Assembly: GCF_005893125.1 (NCBI RefSeq)
Contig: NZ_VCJS01000039.1
Coordinates: 1-64,000, forward strand
Direction: 5' to 3'
From: Nonomuraea basaltis
GTDB lineage: Bacteria > Actinomycetota > Actinomycetes > Streptosporangiales > Streptosporangiaceae
Length of the DNA stretch: 64,000 bases
Both the position numbers and the translations under genes were made by a program. How positions within the stretch are numbered: the first letter of the stretch is position 1; every line of letters begins with the position of its first letter. The notes beneath the pieces were generated by a model, which did not search any database, was not told where the DNA came from, and saw nothing but the letters and a program-made list of their open reading frames with translations. This document shows, in pieces, positions 8,867 to 17,940 of this stretch.

Positions 8867-9491
8867 GGCGCGCCTCTATCTCTGCACGGACGGCCGCCGC
8901 GACCGCGGCGACCTGGCAGAGTTCCTCGACTCGGTGCTGGCCGGCGGTGTGGACATCATCCAGCTGCGGGAGAAGGGCCTGGAGGCACGCGAAGAACTCG
9001 CGCTCCTCGAAGTCTTCCGCGACGCCTGCGACCGGCACGGCAAACTACTGGCCGTCAACGACCGGGCGGACATCGCGTACGCCGCCCGGCCCGACGTGCT
9101 CCACTTGGGGCAGGACGACCTTCCTGTGACGGTCGCGCGAGAGATACTCGGCGACGACATCGTCATCGGACGGTCCACCCACTCCGCCGCCGAGGCTTCC
9201 GCCGCGGCGGTGGAGGAGGAGGGCGTCGACTACTTCTGCTGCGGCCCTGTCTGGCCCACGCCGACCAAACCCGGCCGCCCGGCTCCTGGCCCGTCGCTGC
9301 TCCGGTACGCGGCGTCGCTGGAGACGACACGGCCGTGGTTCGGGATCGGCGGCATCGACCTCGCCAACCTCGACGAGGTCATGTCGTACGGGGCTCGCCG
9401 GGTCGTGGTGGTACGGGCCATCACGGACGCCGACGACCCGGGCGCGGCCGCGGCGGAATTCGCCAAGCGCCTGTCCGCCGGCGCCCGCTGA
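8844..9491 (+). CDS. thiE: Thiamine-phosphate synthase
   Basis: Joins the pyrimidine and thiazole phosphates into thiamine phosphate. The 215-residue protein has IIQLREKG, LLAVNDRADIA, DVLHLGQDDLP, IGRSTHS, GPVWPTPTKPGRP and WFGIGGI, all family marks. GTG 8844 is preceded by GGAGG at 8831-8835, inside the upstream gene, so the two are translated as a pair. No TPP riboswitch precedes it, unlike the thiOSG operon on the other strand. Confidence 0.93.
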   Translation: MPKPSLSEARLYLCTDGRRDRGDLAEFLDSVLAGGVDIIQLREKGLEAREELALLEVFRDACDRHGKLLAVNDRADIAYAARPDVLHLGQDDLPVTVAREILGDDIVIGRSTHSAAEASAAAVEEEGVDYFCCGPVWPTPTKPGRPAPGPSLLRYAASLETTRPWFGIGGIDLANLDEVMSYGARRVVVVRAITDADDPGAAAAEFAKRLSAGAR

Positions 9492-9580
9492 CCTGGGGCC
9501 TCCGGAGCTCAGCGGTCACGGCCTGCCGCTGCTGCCGTGGCCTGTGCCCGGTGGCGCCGCGGGTGCGCGGTGCCGGAAAG

Positions 9581-10648
9581 TCAGGTTTTGCGGGATGTGG
9601 CGGCGATGGCGAGTTCGGTCAGGGCGGTGCGGGCCTCGGCCGTGACGGGGGCCTGGTCGAGCGCGGTCAGCGCATCGCCCAGGTAGCCGGTGATCAGGTC
9701 CTCGCATTCCTGCAGCGCCCCCGTGTCCTCGATGATCCGGCGCAGCGTGCCCACCCCCCGCTCATCCAGCCCGGGATCGCCCAGCAGCCGCCGGACGGTC
9801 TCCGCGTCGGCGGCGGAGGCGGCCGCCAGCGTACGGGCCACGAGCATCGTCCGCTTGCCCTCGCGCAGGTCGTCCCCCGCGGGCTTACCGGTCTGCGCCG
9901 GGTCGCCGAACACGCCGAGGATGTCGTCGCGCAGCTGGAACGCGATCCCCACCCGCCTGCCGTAGCCGGTGCACAGGTCGTCCATCCACGGCAGGAGCTC
10001 CCGGGCCGCGAGCACGAGGCCGAGCCTGAGGGGCTGCTCCACCGAGTACTTGCCGCTCTTGAACAGCGCCACGCGCAGGGCCGACTCGAACGTGTTCTCC
10101 CCGTGCGCCTGCTCCAGCAGGTCCAGATACTGCCCGCACATCAGCTCGGTGCGCATGTGGTCGTGCACGGGCTGGGCGGCCTCCAGGGACTCGGCCGGCA
10201 GGCCGCTGGTGCGCCACATCTCGCCCGACCAGATCAGCAGCAGGTTGCCGAGCAGGATCGCCGCGCCCTCGCCGAACTGCGCCGCGGAGCCGTGCCAGCC
10301 GGCCTTCTCGTGCATCGTCTGGAAGCGGCGGTGCGCGGCCGGCATGCCCCTGCGCAGGTCGCTCTTGTCCATCACGTCGTCGTGCACCAGCGCGCTGGCC
10401 TGCAGCAACTCCAGCGAGCCCGCCGCGGTGAAGATCTCGGGCACGTCCGTGCCGCCCGCGCCGCGCCAGCCCCAGTAGCAGAACGCGGGCCGCAGCCGCT
10501 TCCCGCCGGACAGCAACTCGCCGGCGGCCGTGCGCAGCGGCTCCAGATCGGGGTCGCCGGGGGCGGGCAGCTGCCGTCCGACGAACTCGCCCAGGGCACG
10601 CTCCACCTGCGTGCGCAGGGTGTCCATGCTCGCGGCGTCAGTGGTCAT
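9581..10648 (-). CDS. Polyprenyl diphosphate synthase (IdsA/GGPP synthase type)
   Basis: Chain-elongating isoprenyl transferase of 355 residues. The first Asp-rich motif is HDDVMDKSDLRRG and the second is FQLRDDILGVFGD, with the GGKRLRP substrate site near residue 50. Product length cannot be read reliably by eye; C15-C20 is plausible. Divergent from metF across about 145 bases. The metF/polyprenyl synthase/Rv2175c grouping is shared with mycobacteria (Rv2172c, Rv2173, Rv2175c). Confidence 0.92.
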   Translation of the reverse strand: MTTDAASMDTLRTQVERALGEFVGRQLPAPGDPDLEPLRTAAGELLSGGKRLRPAFCYWGWRGAGGTDVPEIFTAAGSLELLQASALVHDDVMDKSDLRRGMPAAHRRFQTMHEKAGWHGSAAQFGEGAAILLGNLLLIWSGEMWRTSGLPAESLEAAQPVHDHMRTELMCGQYLDLLEQAHGENTFESALRVALFKSGKYSVEQPLRLGLVLAARELLPWMDDLCTGYGRRVGIAFQLRDDILGVFGDPAQTGKPAGDDLREGKRTMLVARTLAAASAADAETVRRLLGDPGLDERGVGTLRRIIEDTGALQECEDLITGYLGDALTALDQAPVTAEARTALTELAIAATSRKT

Positions 10649-10792
10649 GTCTTGAGACTAGTGGCCGGGCGGACACACGCCGATCCCGGCTCATGTACAG
10701 CGCCGCCATACTGCGCGCGGCCGGTGCCCGCTCGCCTCACCGCGCGCGTTCGTCACCTGTGGGCAGGGCCGAGTGCCTGTAGCCTTGGAGCC

Positions 10793-11713
10793 ATGGCGCT
10801 TGGTCGACCCTCCGTCCTGCCCGATCGTGTTCCCACCGTCCGCGACATGCTCGCCGCCGGTGGCCGCACGTTCTCCTTCGAGTTCTTCCCCCCGAAGACC
10901 GACGAGGGCGAGCGGCAGCTGTGGCGGGCGATCAGGGAGCTGGAGTCGCTGCGGCCGACGTTCGTGTCGGTGACGTACGGCGCCGGCGGCACCACCCGGG
11001 ACCGGACGGTCGGCATCGTGGAGCGGATCGCCCACGACACCACGCTCACGCCGGTGGCGCACTTCACCGCGGTCGACCATTCCATCCGGGAGCTGCGCCA
11101 CCTGGTCGGGCGCCTGGCCGACGCCGGGGTGCGCAACATCCTGGCCGTCCGCGGCGACCCCCCCGGCGACCCGACCGGCGAGTGGATCCAGCACCCCCAG
11201 GGCGTGCTCTACGCCGAGGAGCTGGTGCGGCTGATCCGGCAGGCGGGTGACTTCTGCGTCGGCGTGGCCGCCTTCCCCTACAAGCACCCGCGCTCACCGT
11301 CCATCGAGTCCGACACCGATTACTTCGTGAGCAAGTGCCGTGCCGGGGCGGACTACGCGATCACGCAGATGTTCTTCCAGGCCGAGGACTACCTGCGGCT
11401 GCGGGACCGGGTGGCGGCCAAGCGGTGCGACACGCCGATCATCCCGTGCATCATGCCGGTGACGCAGATGAGCACGATCGCGCGGTCGGAGCAGCTGTCG
11501 GGGGCGCCGTTCCCGCCTGACGTGGCGGCCCGCTTCGAGGCGGTGGCGGACGATCCGGCGGCGGTGCGGCGGCTGGGCATCGACCACGGGGCGGAGCTGT
11601 GCCAGCGGCTGCTGGATGAGGGCGCGCCGGGCATCCACTTCATCACCTTCAACCGCTCAAGCGCGTCCCGCGAGGTGTTCCAACGCCTCTCGTCCGTTCC
11701 GCTTTCCGCTTGA
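10793..11713 (+). CDS. metF: Methylenetetrahydrofolate reductase
   Basis: Reduces methylene-THF to methyl-THF for methionine synthesis. The 306-residue TIM barrel starts with FSFEFFPPKTDEGE and contains FVSVTYGAGGTTRD, ILAVRGDPPGD, YAITQMFF and PCIMPVT. The ATG at 10793 lacks a ribosome-binding site, but TAGCCT lies at 10780-10785, so the transcript may be leaderless. An AT-rich hairpin covers the stop codon. Confidence 0.93.
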   Translation: MALGRPSVLPDRVPTVRDMLAAGGRTFSFEFFPPKTDEGERQLWRAIRELESLRPTFVSVTYGAGGTTRDRTVGIVERIAHDTTLTPVAHFTAVDHSIRELRHLVGRLADAGVRNILAVRGDPPGDPTGEWIQHPQGVLYAEELVRLIRQAGDFCVGVAAFPYKHPRSPSIESDTDYFVSKCRAGADYAITQMFFQAEDYLRLRDRVAAKRCDTPIIPCIMPVTQMSTIARSEQLSGAPFPPDVAARFEAVADDPAAVRRLGIDHGAELCQRLLDEGAPGIHFITFNRSSASREVFQRLSSVPLSA

Positions 11714-11743
11714 TCAAAACCTCAGATTTTCTTTGATCAAAGC
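11708..11743 (+). terminator. AT-rich hairpin over the metF stop
   Basis: GCTTGATCAAA and TTTGATCAAAGC form a stem with one bulge around a T-rich loop, unusually AT-rich for this DNA. It includes the metF stop codon and is followed by CTTCATG rather than a clean T-run, so termination is likely but unproven. Confidence 0.45.
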
Positions 11744-12028
11744 CTTCATGCTTTACGGCCGGCCAACGGCACCCAGACGCCGATCAGGGTTGAGGGCCTC
11801 CAGGGAGACGGTTTCTGACCCCGCACGGGGCTGGGCGCCGTTACGACGCCACCTTGGCCTTGAAAGTGCTTCGACGTCGGGCCCGTCACCCGCCCGCAGG
11901 GGGACCGGGCGGGTGACGGGCAGGGGATAGTGGACGAAGGGTAAAGCGTCCGTCACTTTCTGTCATGACCGATGCCCATAGTCATGGCGCAGTAAACCCC
12001 TGAGTCACGGTTTCATCAGGAGTAACGC
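11744..12028. other. Gene-free stretch between convergent metF and GNAT gene
   Basis: Short frames here are fragmentary and show no protein family. The main structure is the 15-bp inverted repeat at 11882-11920. The right part (11930-12010) is less GC-rich with no further recognisable motif. Confidence 0.5.
11882..11920. terminator. Perfect 15-bp inverted repeat, probable bidirectional terminator
   Basis: CCCGTCACCCGCCCG (11882-11896) and its exact reverse complement (11906-11920) enclose a 9-base loop. It lies between two converging genes, the expected place for a shared terminator. It lacks a U-tract, as is common in high-GC actinobacteria. Confidence 0.65.
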
Positions 12029-12610
12029 TCAGGGCATGGGGAGAGGGCGGCCCGCGATCGCGTACTCCTCGAAGCCTCCGGGGAAGATGAACCTCGTCAG
12101 GAGGTCCGTGAAGCCGAGGCTGGCGTAGAGGTGGCGGGCGGCTGTGGGGCCGTCGTGGGTGGACAGGACGGCCGTGCGCTCGTGGCGGCCCGCGCACAGG
12201 GTTCTGATCATGGCGCGGCCGATGCCCTTGCCCTGGTATTCGGGATGGACGTGGATCTCGGCCAGCTCGAACGCGTGCCCCAGCCAGGCGTTGGCGACCT
12301 CCCGGCCCGACTGCTCCGTGAGCGCTCTGAGCACCACGTCGTGCCACCACTGCCCGGGCGCGCCGCGGAAACCGTACGCGAAGCCGACGATCTGGGGTTC
12401 CAGGCCGCCCGGGGATAGGGATGAATCACGCAATTCTGCGAAATAACACTGAAAATGGGGATATGTCGCGTGATTTCGCATGATGGTCTTGCGGCCGGTG
12501 ATCTGGTCCTCGGGCGGGTTCATCGCTGCCGTGTAAATCTCGATCACCGTCTCCAGCCGCTCGGTGAACTCGGCCGGCCCCGCCCCGCGAAACTCGATCA
12601 CCTGTCGCAC
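12029..12610 (-). CDS. GNAT-family N-acetyltransferase
   Basis: 193 residues. Motif A for acetyl-CoA is HPEYQGKGIGRAMIRTLC and motif B is LSTHDGPTAARHLYASLGF, both typical of GNAT enzymes. The substrate is unknown. GTG 12610 (VRQVIEFRG) starts one base after the stop of the YbaK-like gene, so the two are probably co-transcribed; GTG 12601 is an alternative. An earlier ATG at 12661 would run into the upstream gene and is not favoured. Confidence 0.8.
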   Translation of the reverse strand: MRQVIEFRGAGPAEFTERLETVIEIYTAAMNPPEDQITGRKTIMRNHATYPHFQCYFAELRDSSLSPGGLEPQIVGFAYGFRGAPGQWWHDVVLRALTEQSGREVANAWLGHAFELAEIHVHPEYQGKGIGRAMIRTLCAGRHERTAVLSTHDGPTAARHLYASLGFTDLLTRFIFPGGFEEYAIAGRPLPMP

Positions 12611-12611
12611 A

Positions 12612-13088
12612 CTACTCGACGTCCACCGGGGTGCCCCCGGTGATGCGTACCAGCTCGTCAAAGGTGGTCGGGAACACCGTCAGCGGATGCCCCCCGGCCG
12701 CCCACACCACCTCGTGCTTGCTCAGCCAGTTGTCCACCAGGGTCCGCACCGGGGCCGGGTGCCCGACCGGGGCGACACCGCCGATGGGCTGGCCGGTCGC
12801 GGCCCTGACGAACTCGGGGGTCGCGCGGCGTACCCGCTGGACGCCCGCCGTGCGGGCGATCAGCTCCACGTCCACGCGGTGCGCGCCGCTTGTCAGCACG
12901 AGCAGCGGCTCGCCGTCGGCGTCGAAGATCAGGCTGTTGGCGATCGCCCCGACCTCGCAGCCCACCTGAGCGGCGGCGGTCGCCGCCGTGGGCGCCTTCT
13001 CCGGCAGCACGACGATCTCGCCGGTCGCCCCCAGCTCCCGCAGCGCGGATTCCACAAGAACGGCATTTGCCGGCAACTTCTCAGACAT
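12612..13088 (-). CDS. YbaK/EbsC-type aminoacyl-tRNA deacylase
   Basis: 158 residues of the YbaK/ProX fold, which removes wrongly attached amino acids from tRNA in trans. Family marks are GAIANSLIF, LVLTSGAHRVD, the GQPIGGVAPVGH segment and the final FDELVRITGGTPVDV. Start ATG 13088. It lies upstream of the GNAT gene with a one-base gap. Confidence 0.85.
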   Translation of the reverse strand: MSEKLPANAVLVESALRELGATGEIVVLPEKAPTAATAAAQVGCEVGAIANSLIFDADGEPLLVLTSGAHRVDVELIARTAGVQRVRRATPEFVRAATGQPIGGVAPVGHPAPVRTLVDNWLSKHEVVWAAGGHPLTVFPTTFDELVRITGGTPVDVE

Positions 13089-13187
13089 GGAGACACTCTA
13101 AACAGATTGAGCGCTTGATTACCGGTTCATGGGCATTGGTGTAGTGTCCACTGATCTGTTGTTCGATGGCATGAGAGGTGGTACGGG

Positions 13188-14015
13188 GTGCGGGGTCGAC
13201 GGCTGCCCGGCGTGGCTGCTCTCTTGACGGCTGGAGCCGTCGTGCTCTCGGGCTGCGGTACGCAGGCGCCGCAACGCGCGCAGGCGTCGCCGGTCTTCAC
13301 CAAGGCGGTCGCCGCCGCCTCGCCTGCCGCCGCGGGCGCCCAGTCCGGCCCGGCCGCCGCCACGGTCACCGCGCCGCGCAAGACGCTCAAGCTGGGCGCC
13401 AAGGGCAAGGCCGTCACCTGGATGCAGAAGCGCCTGACCGAGCTGGGCTACCGGCCGGGCAAGTCCGACGGGCAGTACGGCGGCACGACGCTGGCCGCCG
13501 TATGGGCGTTCCAGAAGGTCAACGGCATCAAGCCGGCCAGCACGATCGCCGAGCGCACGTGGGCGGCCCTGGAGAGCCCGAAGTCGCCCAAGGTCCTGGT
13601 CAAGAACGGCGAGCCGACCCGCGCCGAGGTGAACCTGACCAAGCAGATCATGGTCATGTACGTCGGCGGCGAGCCGAAGCTGATCACCCACGTCTCGTCC
13701 GGCAGCGGCATCCCGTACTGCGAGACCACCACCTGGCAGGGCAAGGAGCAGCGGTTCTGCGGCTCGGCCACTACGCCGACCGGCAATTACCAGACGACGT
13801 GGCGCAAGAGCGGCTGGCACAAGTCGTACCTCGGCCAGCTCTACAACCCGATCTTCTTCAACGGTGGCATCGCCTTCCACGGCGCGCTGTCGGTGCCGCT
13901 CTACCCGGCCTCTCACGGATGCGTGCGCATGCCGATGAACGTGGCCGTGGAGCTGCCCGGCATGCTCGGCAAGGGCGTCCCGGTCCACGTCCGGGGCAAG
14001 TTCAAGCGTCCCTGA
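13188..14015 (+). CDS. Lipoprotein L,D-transpeptidase with peptidoglycan-binding domain
   Basis: 275 residues, exported. The N-terminus has a lipoprotein signal with lipobox VLSGC (C23). A peptidoglycan-binding domain follows (about 65-125: LGAKGKAVTWMQKRLTELGY). The YkuD domain is C-terminal, with catalytic HGALSVPLYPASHGCVRMP (H243, C245). Such enzymes form 3-3 peptidoglycan cross-links. Two cysteines flank an insert in the YkuD domain (PYCETTT, RFCGS) and could form a disulfide. GTG 13188 follows GAGAGGTGG. Confidence 0.9.
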   Translation: MRGRRLPGVAALLTAGAVVLSGCGTQAPQRAQASPVFTKAVAAASPAAAGAQSGPAAATVTAPRKTLKLGAKGKAVTWMQKRLTELGYRPGKSDGQYGGTTLAAVWAFQKVNGIKPASTIAERTWAALESPKSPKVLVKNGEPTRAEVNLTKQIMVMYVGGEPKLITHVSSGSGIPYCETTTWQGKEQRFCGSATTPTGNYQTTWRKSGWHKSYLGQLYNPIFFNGGIAFHGALSVPLYPASHGCVRMPMNVAVELPGMLGKGVPVHVRGKFKRP

Positions 14016-14045
14016 GCGTTACGGGCCCCGCCTGACATAGGCCTC

Positions 14046-14447
14046 TTACACGTCGTCCGGGTGGACGGCGTCCCAGCTCTCGCGGGCGTCCTCGATGGCG
14101 TCCTTGTGCTCCCGGGACCAGCCGGCCAGGTGCTCGACGGCCTCGGCGAGGCTGCGCCCCATCGGCGTGAGCCGGTATTCGACCTGCGGCGGGATCGTCG
14201 GGTACGCCGTGCGTTCGGCCAGCCCGTCCCGGCACAGCCGCCGCGTCGTCAGCGTCAGCATCCGCTGGGAGATGCCGGGAATCGCCCGGTGCAGCTCCCT
14301 GAACCGCCGCACCCCCTTGGCCAGCTCCACCATCACCAGCACCGTCCACTTGTCGCCGATCCGGTCGAGCACGTCGCGGATCCCGCAGTCATCGTCCCCG
14401 CACGGGCCGCTGACCTGGGGGGTTACGTCCGTGTGCGTGACTGACAT
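14046..14447 (-). CDS. HxlR-family transcriptional regulator
   Basis: 133-residue winged-helix protein with the HxlR pattern CGIRDVLDRIGDKWTVLVM, FRELHRAIPGISQRMLT and PPQVEYRLTPMG. C-G-(I/V) near the start is the cysteine used by redox/electrophile-sensing HxlR members; here there are two nearby cysteines (GPCGDDDCG). It is divergent from the quinone-reductase-like gene at 14538, its likely target. Confidence 0.9.
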   Translation of the reverse strand: MSVTHTDVTPQVSGPCGDDDCGIRDVLDRIGDKWTVLVMVELAKGVRRFRELHRAIPGISQRMLTLTTRRLCRDGLAERTAYPTIPPQVEYRLTPMGRSLAEAVEHLAGWSREHKDAIEDARESWDAVHPDDV

Positions 14448-14537
14448 AAGAGTGCCTCCTTACGGGGGGCGCCGGAGCGCGCCCATGCTGGGGCCGTTCA
14501 GCTGTTTCACCTGCGACTCACACATTAGGGGTGTCTG

Positions 14538-15413
14538 ATGATTCTCGTTACGGGCGTGTCCGGGGCGTTGGGCGGCGCGATCCTCGACGGGCTGCGAGGC
14601 GTGCCGGGGCTGGAGGTGGCCGGCGCCAGCAGTTCGGGCGACGGCACGGCGGCGCGGCCGGCCGACTTCGACCGGCCGGAGACGCTGGAGGCGGCTTTCG
14701 CGGGCGTGGACGTGCTGGTGTTCGTGTCGGCCGGGTACGCCGAGGACGACGTCGTCCTGGCCCGCCACGGCGCCGTGGTGCGCGCGGCCGGCGCCGCGGG
14801 CGTCCAGCACGTGATCTACACCAGCCTGGCCGGGTCCGGCGAGCGGCTCACCATCGCGCTCGCGCACCGGTGGACGGAGGCGCGGCTGGCCGAGGCGCCG
14901 TTCGACGTCACCGTCCTGCGCAACGGCCTGTACGCCGAGATTCCGGCCGGGCTGGCGCTCGCCGGTGCCGCGTTCGCGGCGGAGAGCGGGGTGTTCGCGG
15001 CGCCGTTCGGCGAGGGGCGGATGTCGGTGGTGGCGCGCGACGACCTGGCCGCCGTGGCCGTGCGGGTGGCCGCCGAGACCTGGTCGGATCTGGCGGCGGG
15101 GGCGCCCCGGCGGCACGCGGGCAGGACGTACGAGCTGGAGGGGGTGAGCGCGGTCGGCGGGCACGACCTCGCCGAGGTGCTGGCCGAGGTACTCGGCCGG
15201 CCCGTCGAGTACCGGACGGTGCCGCTGGGGGAGGTGCGGCCGCTGCTGGCCGGGCTGGAGCCGTACCAGGCGGGGCACACGGTCTCGACGTTCTCCAACA
15301 TCAAAGCCGGCCTGCTGGAAGCCCGGCACGGCGACCTGCCCGCGTTCCTGGAGGCGCCGCGGCCGGTGCGGGACCTGATCGCGGCGGCGGTGAAGTCCGG
15401 CCTCCAGGGCTGA
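14538..15413 (+). CDS. NmrA/QorB-like NAD(P)-binding oxidoreductase
   Basis: 291 residues. The N-terminus ILVTGVSGALGGAILDGL is an NAD(P)-binding Rossmann motif, and the VQHVIYTSLAGSG and VTVLRNGLYAE strands match QOR2-like quinone oxidoreductases of the NmrA group. Paired head to head with an HxlR regulator over 90 bases, a common arrangement for electrophile-induced quinone reductases. Confidence 0.85.
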   Translation: MILVTGVSGALGGAILDGLRGVPGLEVAGASSSGDGTAARPADFDRPETLEAAFAGVDVLVFVSAGYAEDDVVLARHGAVVRAAGAAGVQHVIYTSLAGSGERLTIALAHRWTEARLAEAPFDVTVLRNGLYAEIPAGLALAGAAFAAESGVFAAPFGEGRMSVVARDDLAAVAVRVAAETWSDLAAGAPRRHAGRTYELEGVSAVGGHDLAEVLAEVLGRPVEYRTVPLGEVRPLLAGLEPYQAGHTVSTFSNIKAGLLEARHGDLPAFLEAPRPVRDLIAAAVKSGLQG

Positions 15414-15415
15414 CC

Positions 15416-15718
15416 TCACGGCACGGTGGGCGTGCTCTCCTCATCGCGTGCCGCCGCCCGCTCGCCCTTGCCGGACGCCGGCGCCAGTCCGATGCCCTGC
15501 GCCAGCCCTGCGGCCGGCAGGAGGAAGGCCGTGGCCGGCTGCCAGGAGGGAATGCCGGCCACGAAGTCGGCGGCATCGTAGAGGCCCGCGAGGCCGCTCA
15601 CGGGATTGACGAACGCGACCAGGAATCCCAGCGCGTACGGCACGATCAGGAAGCCCGACAGGACCAGCAGGAACGCGCGTCCGCGGCCGCGCCGCCGCAG
15701 GAGCACGCCGATGACCAC
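15416..15718 (-). CDS. Small predicted membrane protein, unknown function
   Basis: 100 residues from GTG 15718, with GAGGAG about 12 bases upstream. Two hydrophobic stretches are visible (FLLVLSGFLIVPYALGFLVAF and TAFLLPAAGLAQGIGL), with a basic N-terminus (LLRRRGRGR) and a charged tail. No family recognised. It lies just 3' of the convergent oxidoreductase gene and downstream of the TetR gene, with which it may be co-transcribed. Confidence 0.55.
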   Translation of the reverse strand: MVIGVLLRRRGRGRAFLLVLSGFLIVPYALGFLVAFVNPVSGLAGLYDAADFVAGIPSWQPATAFLLPAAGLAQGIGLAPASGKGERAAARDEESTPTVP

Positions 15719-15754
15719 GCCATCCGTACTCCTCTCGGCTCCGGGCTCGAGGAT

Positions 15755-16408
15755 TCAGCTTGCCATCCCGGGCGGGTCGGCACGTACTCGAAAACCGGCC
15801 TTCTCGTCGAGGGACCGCAGGCCGGCCAGCGCCAGCTCGGCCGCGCGGCGAGCGGTGTCCCACATCTGGTCGAGCGACCGGTCGTTGCCCTGGTTCGCTA
15901 TCACGGCGAGCTTGACCGAGCCGAACACCGAACCCACCGCGGCTGCGGCCTCCACCGTGTCCAGCCGGTCGGGGAACGCCTCCCGCAGCGCCTTCGCCAG
16001 CCTGAGCTGGCTGTCGAACAGCAGGTGCAGCGCCCGAGCCTGCAACGCCGGCTGGGTGAGCACGAGCCTCGTGCGCAGCGTCGCGTCCTCGAAGGTGAGG
16101 CCCTGGTCCTCGATCGCCCAGGTGAGGCTCTCGTTGACGACCCTGAGCAGCAGCTCGGTAGGCGACTCGCCGGGTCCCCTGGTGGCCAGCAGCGACACCG
16201 CCCGCTCGAGCCGATCCTGCCCGTCGTAGAAGACCACGTCCTCCTTGCTGGCGAAATAGCTGAAGAAGGTCCGGGTCGACACCTCGGCCTCTGCGGCGAT
16301 CTCCGCGAGCGTGGTCTCGTCGTAGCCCTTCTCCTCGAACAGCCGGAGCGCCGCCTCGATCAGTGCCCGGCGTGTGCGCAGTTTCTTGCGCTCCCGCAGT
16401 CCCGCCAT
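15755..16408 (-). CDS. TetR-family transcriptional regulator
   Basis: 217 residues. The DNA-binding part RRALIEAALRLFEEKGYDETTLAEIAAEAEVSTRTFFSYFASKEDV is a clear TetR helix-turn-helix; the C-terminal ligand part is variable. Divergent from the P450-ferredoxin pair over about 100 bases, so it probably controls that pair. The ligand is unknown. Confidence 0.9.
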   Translation of the reverse strand: MAGLRERKKLRTRRALIEAALRLFEEKGYDETTLAEIAAEAEVSTRTFFSYFASKEDVVFYDGQDRLERAVSLLATRGPGESPTELLLRVVNESLTWAIEDQGLTFEDATLRTRLVLTQPALQARALHLLFDSQLRLAKALREAFPDRLDTVEAAAAVGSVFGSVKLAVIANQGNDRSLDQMWDTARRAAELALAGLRSLDEKAGFRVRADPPGMAS

Positions 16409-16505
16409 GGCGGAACTGTACTGTACGTCGCTTCATTTTTCATCCATTGAAGTTTTGCAGTGGTTGAGGTTTTCTGGAGGAACGAATCCGGAAAGGAGTC
16501 ATGGC

Positions 16506-17693
16506 ATGTCCGATCTGACCTTCCCCATCGCCCGGCAGCGTCCGCTCGACCCGCCCGACAAGATCACGGAGCTGCGACAACAGGGAACGATGCACCGCAT
16601 GACGTACGCCGACGGCCACCTCGGCTGGCTCGTCACCGGCTACGCGGCGGCCCGCGCGGTGCTGGCGGACCCGCGCTTCAGCAACCGGCCGGAGAACATG
16701 CACCCGCCGATCCCCGCCAGGATGGAAATCAGGAGGTCGGACTTCCGGGTGCCGCCGGGGTTCTTCCTGCGCACCGACCCTCCGGAGCACACGCGCTTCC
16801 GCAAGCTGCTCACCGGGCAGTTCACCGTACGAAGGATGAAGCTGCTCGAGCCCAGGATCGAGGAGATCACCAAAGCCTGCCTGGACGACATGGAGGCCGC
16901 AGGCGGGCCCGTGGACCTGGTGCAGGCGTTCGCACTGCCGATCCCGTCGCTGGTGATCTGCGAGCTGCTCGGGGTCCCTTATGAGGACCGGGCGCGGTTC
17001 CACGAGGACGCCAAGGTGCTGGTCAACCTCGAGACCAAGGCCGAGGACGCGCTGGCGGCGCTGGGCAGCACCATGGCGTACCTGCACGGGCTGATCCAGC
17101 GCAAGCGCAAGGAGCCGGGCGACGACCTGCTCGGCGGGCTCATCGAGAGCGGGGAGCTCAACGACGAGGAGCTCACCGGGGTCGGGTTCCTGCTGCTGAT
17201 CGCGGGCCACGAGACGACGGCCAACATGCTGGGGCTGGGGACGTACGCGCTGCTCACGAACCCCGACCAGCTCGCCGCCATGCGGGACGACCCGTCGGTG
17301 GTGGACAACGGTGTCGAGGAGCTGCTGCGGTACCTCACGATCATCCACCTCGGCCCGTTCCGGGTCGCCCTGGAGGACGTCGAGATCGAGGGCAACCTCA
17401 TCAAGGCCGGTGAGGTGGTCGGCGTCCACCTGCCCGCCGTCAACCGCGACCCCTCGCGCTTCCCCGACGGTGAGACCCTCGACGTCAGCAGGTCCGCGAG
17501 CGGGCACGTCACGTTCGGCCACGGCATTCACCAGTGCCTGGGGCAGCAGCTCGCCCGCGCCGAGATGCGCATCGCCTACCCTGCGCTGCTGCGGCGCTTC
17601 CCTGGCCTACGCTTGGCCGTAACACCCGAGGAGGTGCCGATGCGCTCGGACATGAGCATCTATGGAGTGCACAGCCTCCCTGTCATTTGGTAG
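16506..17693 (+). CDS. Cytochrome P450
   Basis: 395 residues, soluble class I type. It has AGHETTANM in the I-helix (about 233), the E-x-x-R pair in EELLRYLT (about 272-275) and the heme loop FGHGIHQCLGQQLAR with cysteine C344. ATG 16506 follows GGAAAGGAGT. The substrate cannot be read; a TetR-P450-ferredoxin set suggests detoxification or tailoring of a small molecule. Electrons should come from the ferredoxin that starts 7 bases after the stop. Confidence 0.94.
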   Translation: MSDLTFPIARQRPLDPPDKITELRQQGTMHRMTYADGHLGWLVTGYAAARAVLADPRFSNRPENMHPPIPARMEIRRSDFRVPPGFFLRTDPPEHTRFRKLLTGQFTVRRMKLLEPRIEEITKACLDDMEAAGGPVDLVQAFALPIPSLVICELLGVPYEDRARFHEDAKVLVNLETKAEDALAALGSTMAYLHGLIQRKRKEPGDDLLGGLIESGELNDEELTGVGFLLLIAGHETTANMLGLGTYALLTNPDQLAAMRDDPSVVDNGVEELLRYLTIIHLGPFRVALEDVEIEGNLIKAGEVVGVHLPAVNRDPSRFPDGETLDVSRSASGHVTFGHGIHQCLGQQLARAEMRIAYPALLRRFPGLRLAVTPEEVPMRSDMSIYGVHSLPVIW

Positions 17694-17699
17694 GTCACC

Positions 17700-17891
17700 A
17701 TGGAAATCAAGGCAGATACGACGGTGTGCATCGGAGCGGGCATGTGCGCGCTGACGGTGCCGGAGGTGTTCGATCAGAGCGAGGACGAGGGCACGGTGGT
17801 GGTTCTGAAGAGCCCGGTGCCGGAGGAGCTGGAGGACGCCGTCCGCCGCGCCGTCACCTTGTGCCCGTCGGGCGCCATCTCCGCCTCCTGA
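17700..17891 (+). CDS. 3Fe-4S ferredoxin, P450 partner
   Basis: 63 residues with three cluster cysteines: CIGAGMC (two of them) and CPSGAI (the third). The position that would hold the fourth ligand is not a cysteine, which is typical of [3Fe-4S] ferredoxins encoded next to actinobacterial P450s. It forms an operon with the P450 and ends before a strong terminator. Confidence 0.93.
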   Translation: MEIKADTTVCIGAGMCALTVPEVFDQSEDEGTVVVLKSPVPEELEDAVRRAVTLCPSGAISAS

Positions 17892-17940
17892 CGCCTGCCT
17901 GCCGCCCGGCACGGGCGCCCCGACCCCCCTGAAAGCAACC

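Noticed and set aside
9495..9580. Terminator between thiE and the polyprenyl synthase gene
   Set aside because: Only short imperfect pairings (such as CACGGC/GCCGTG) are visible; not convincing.
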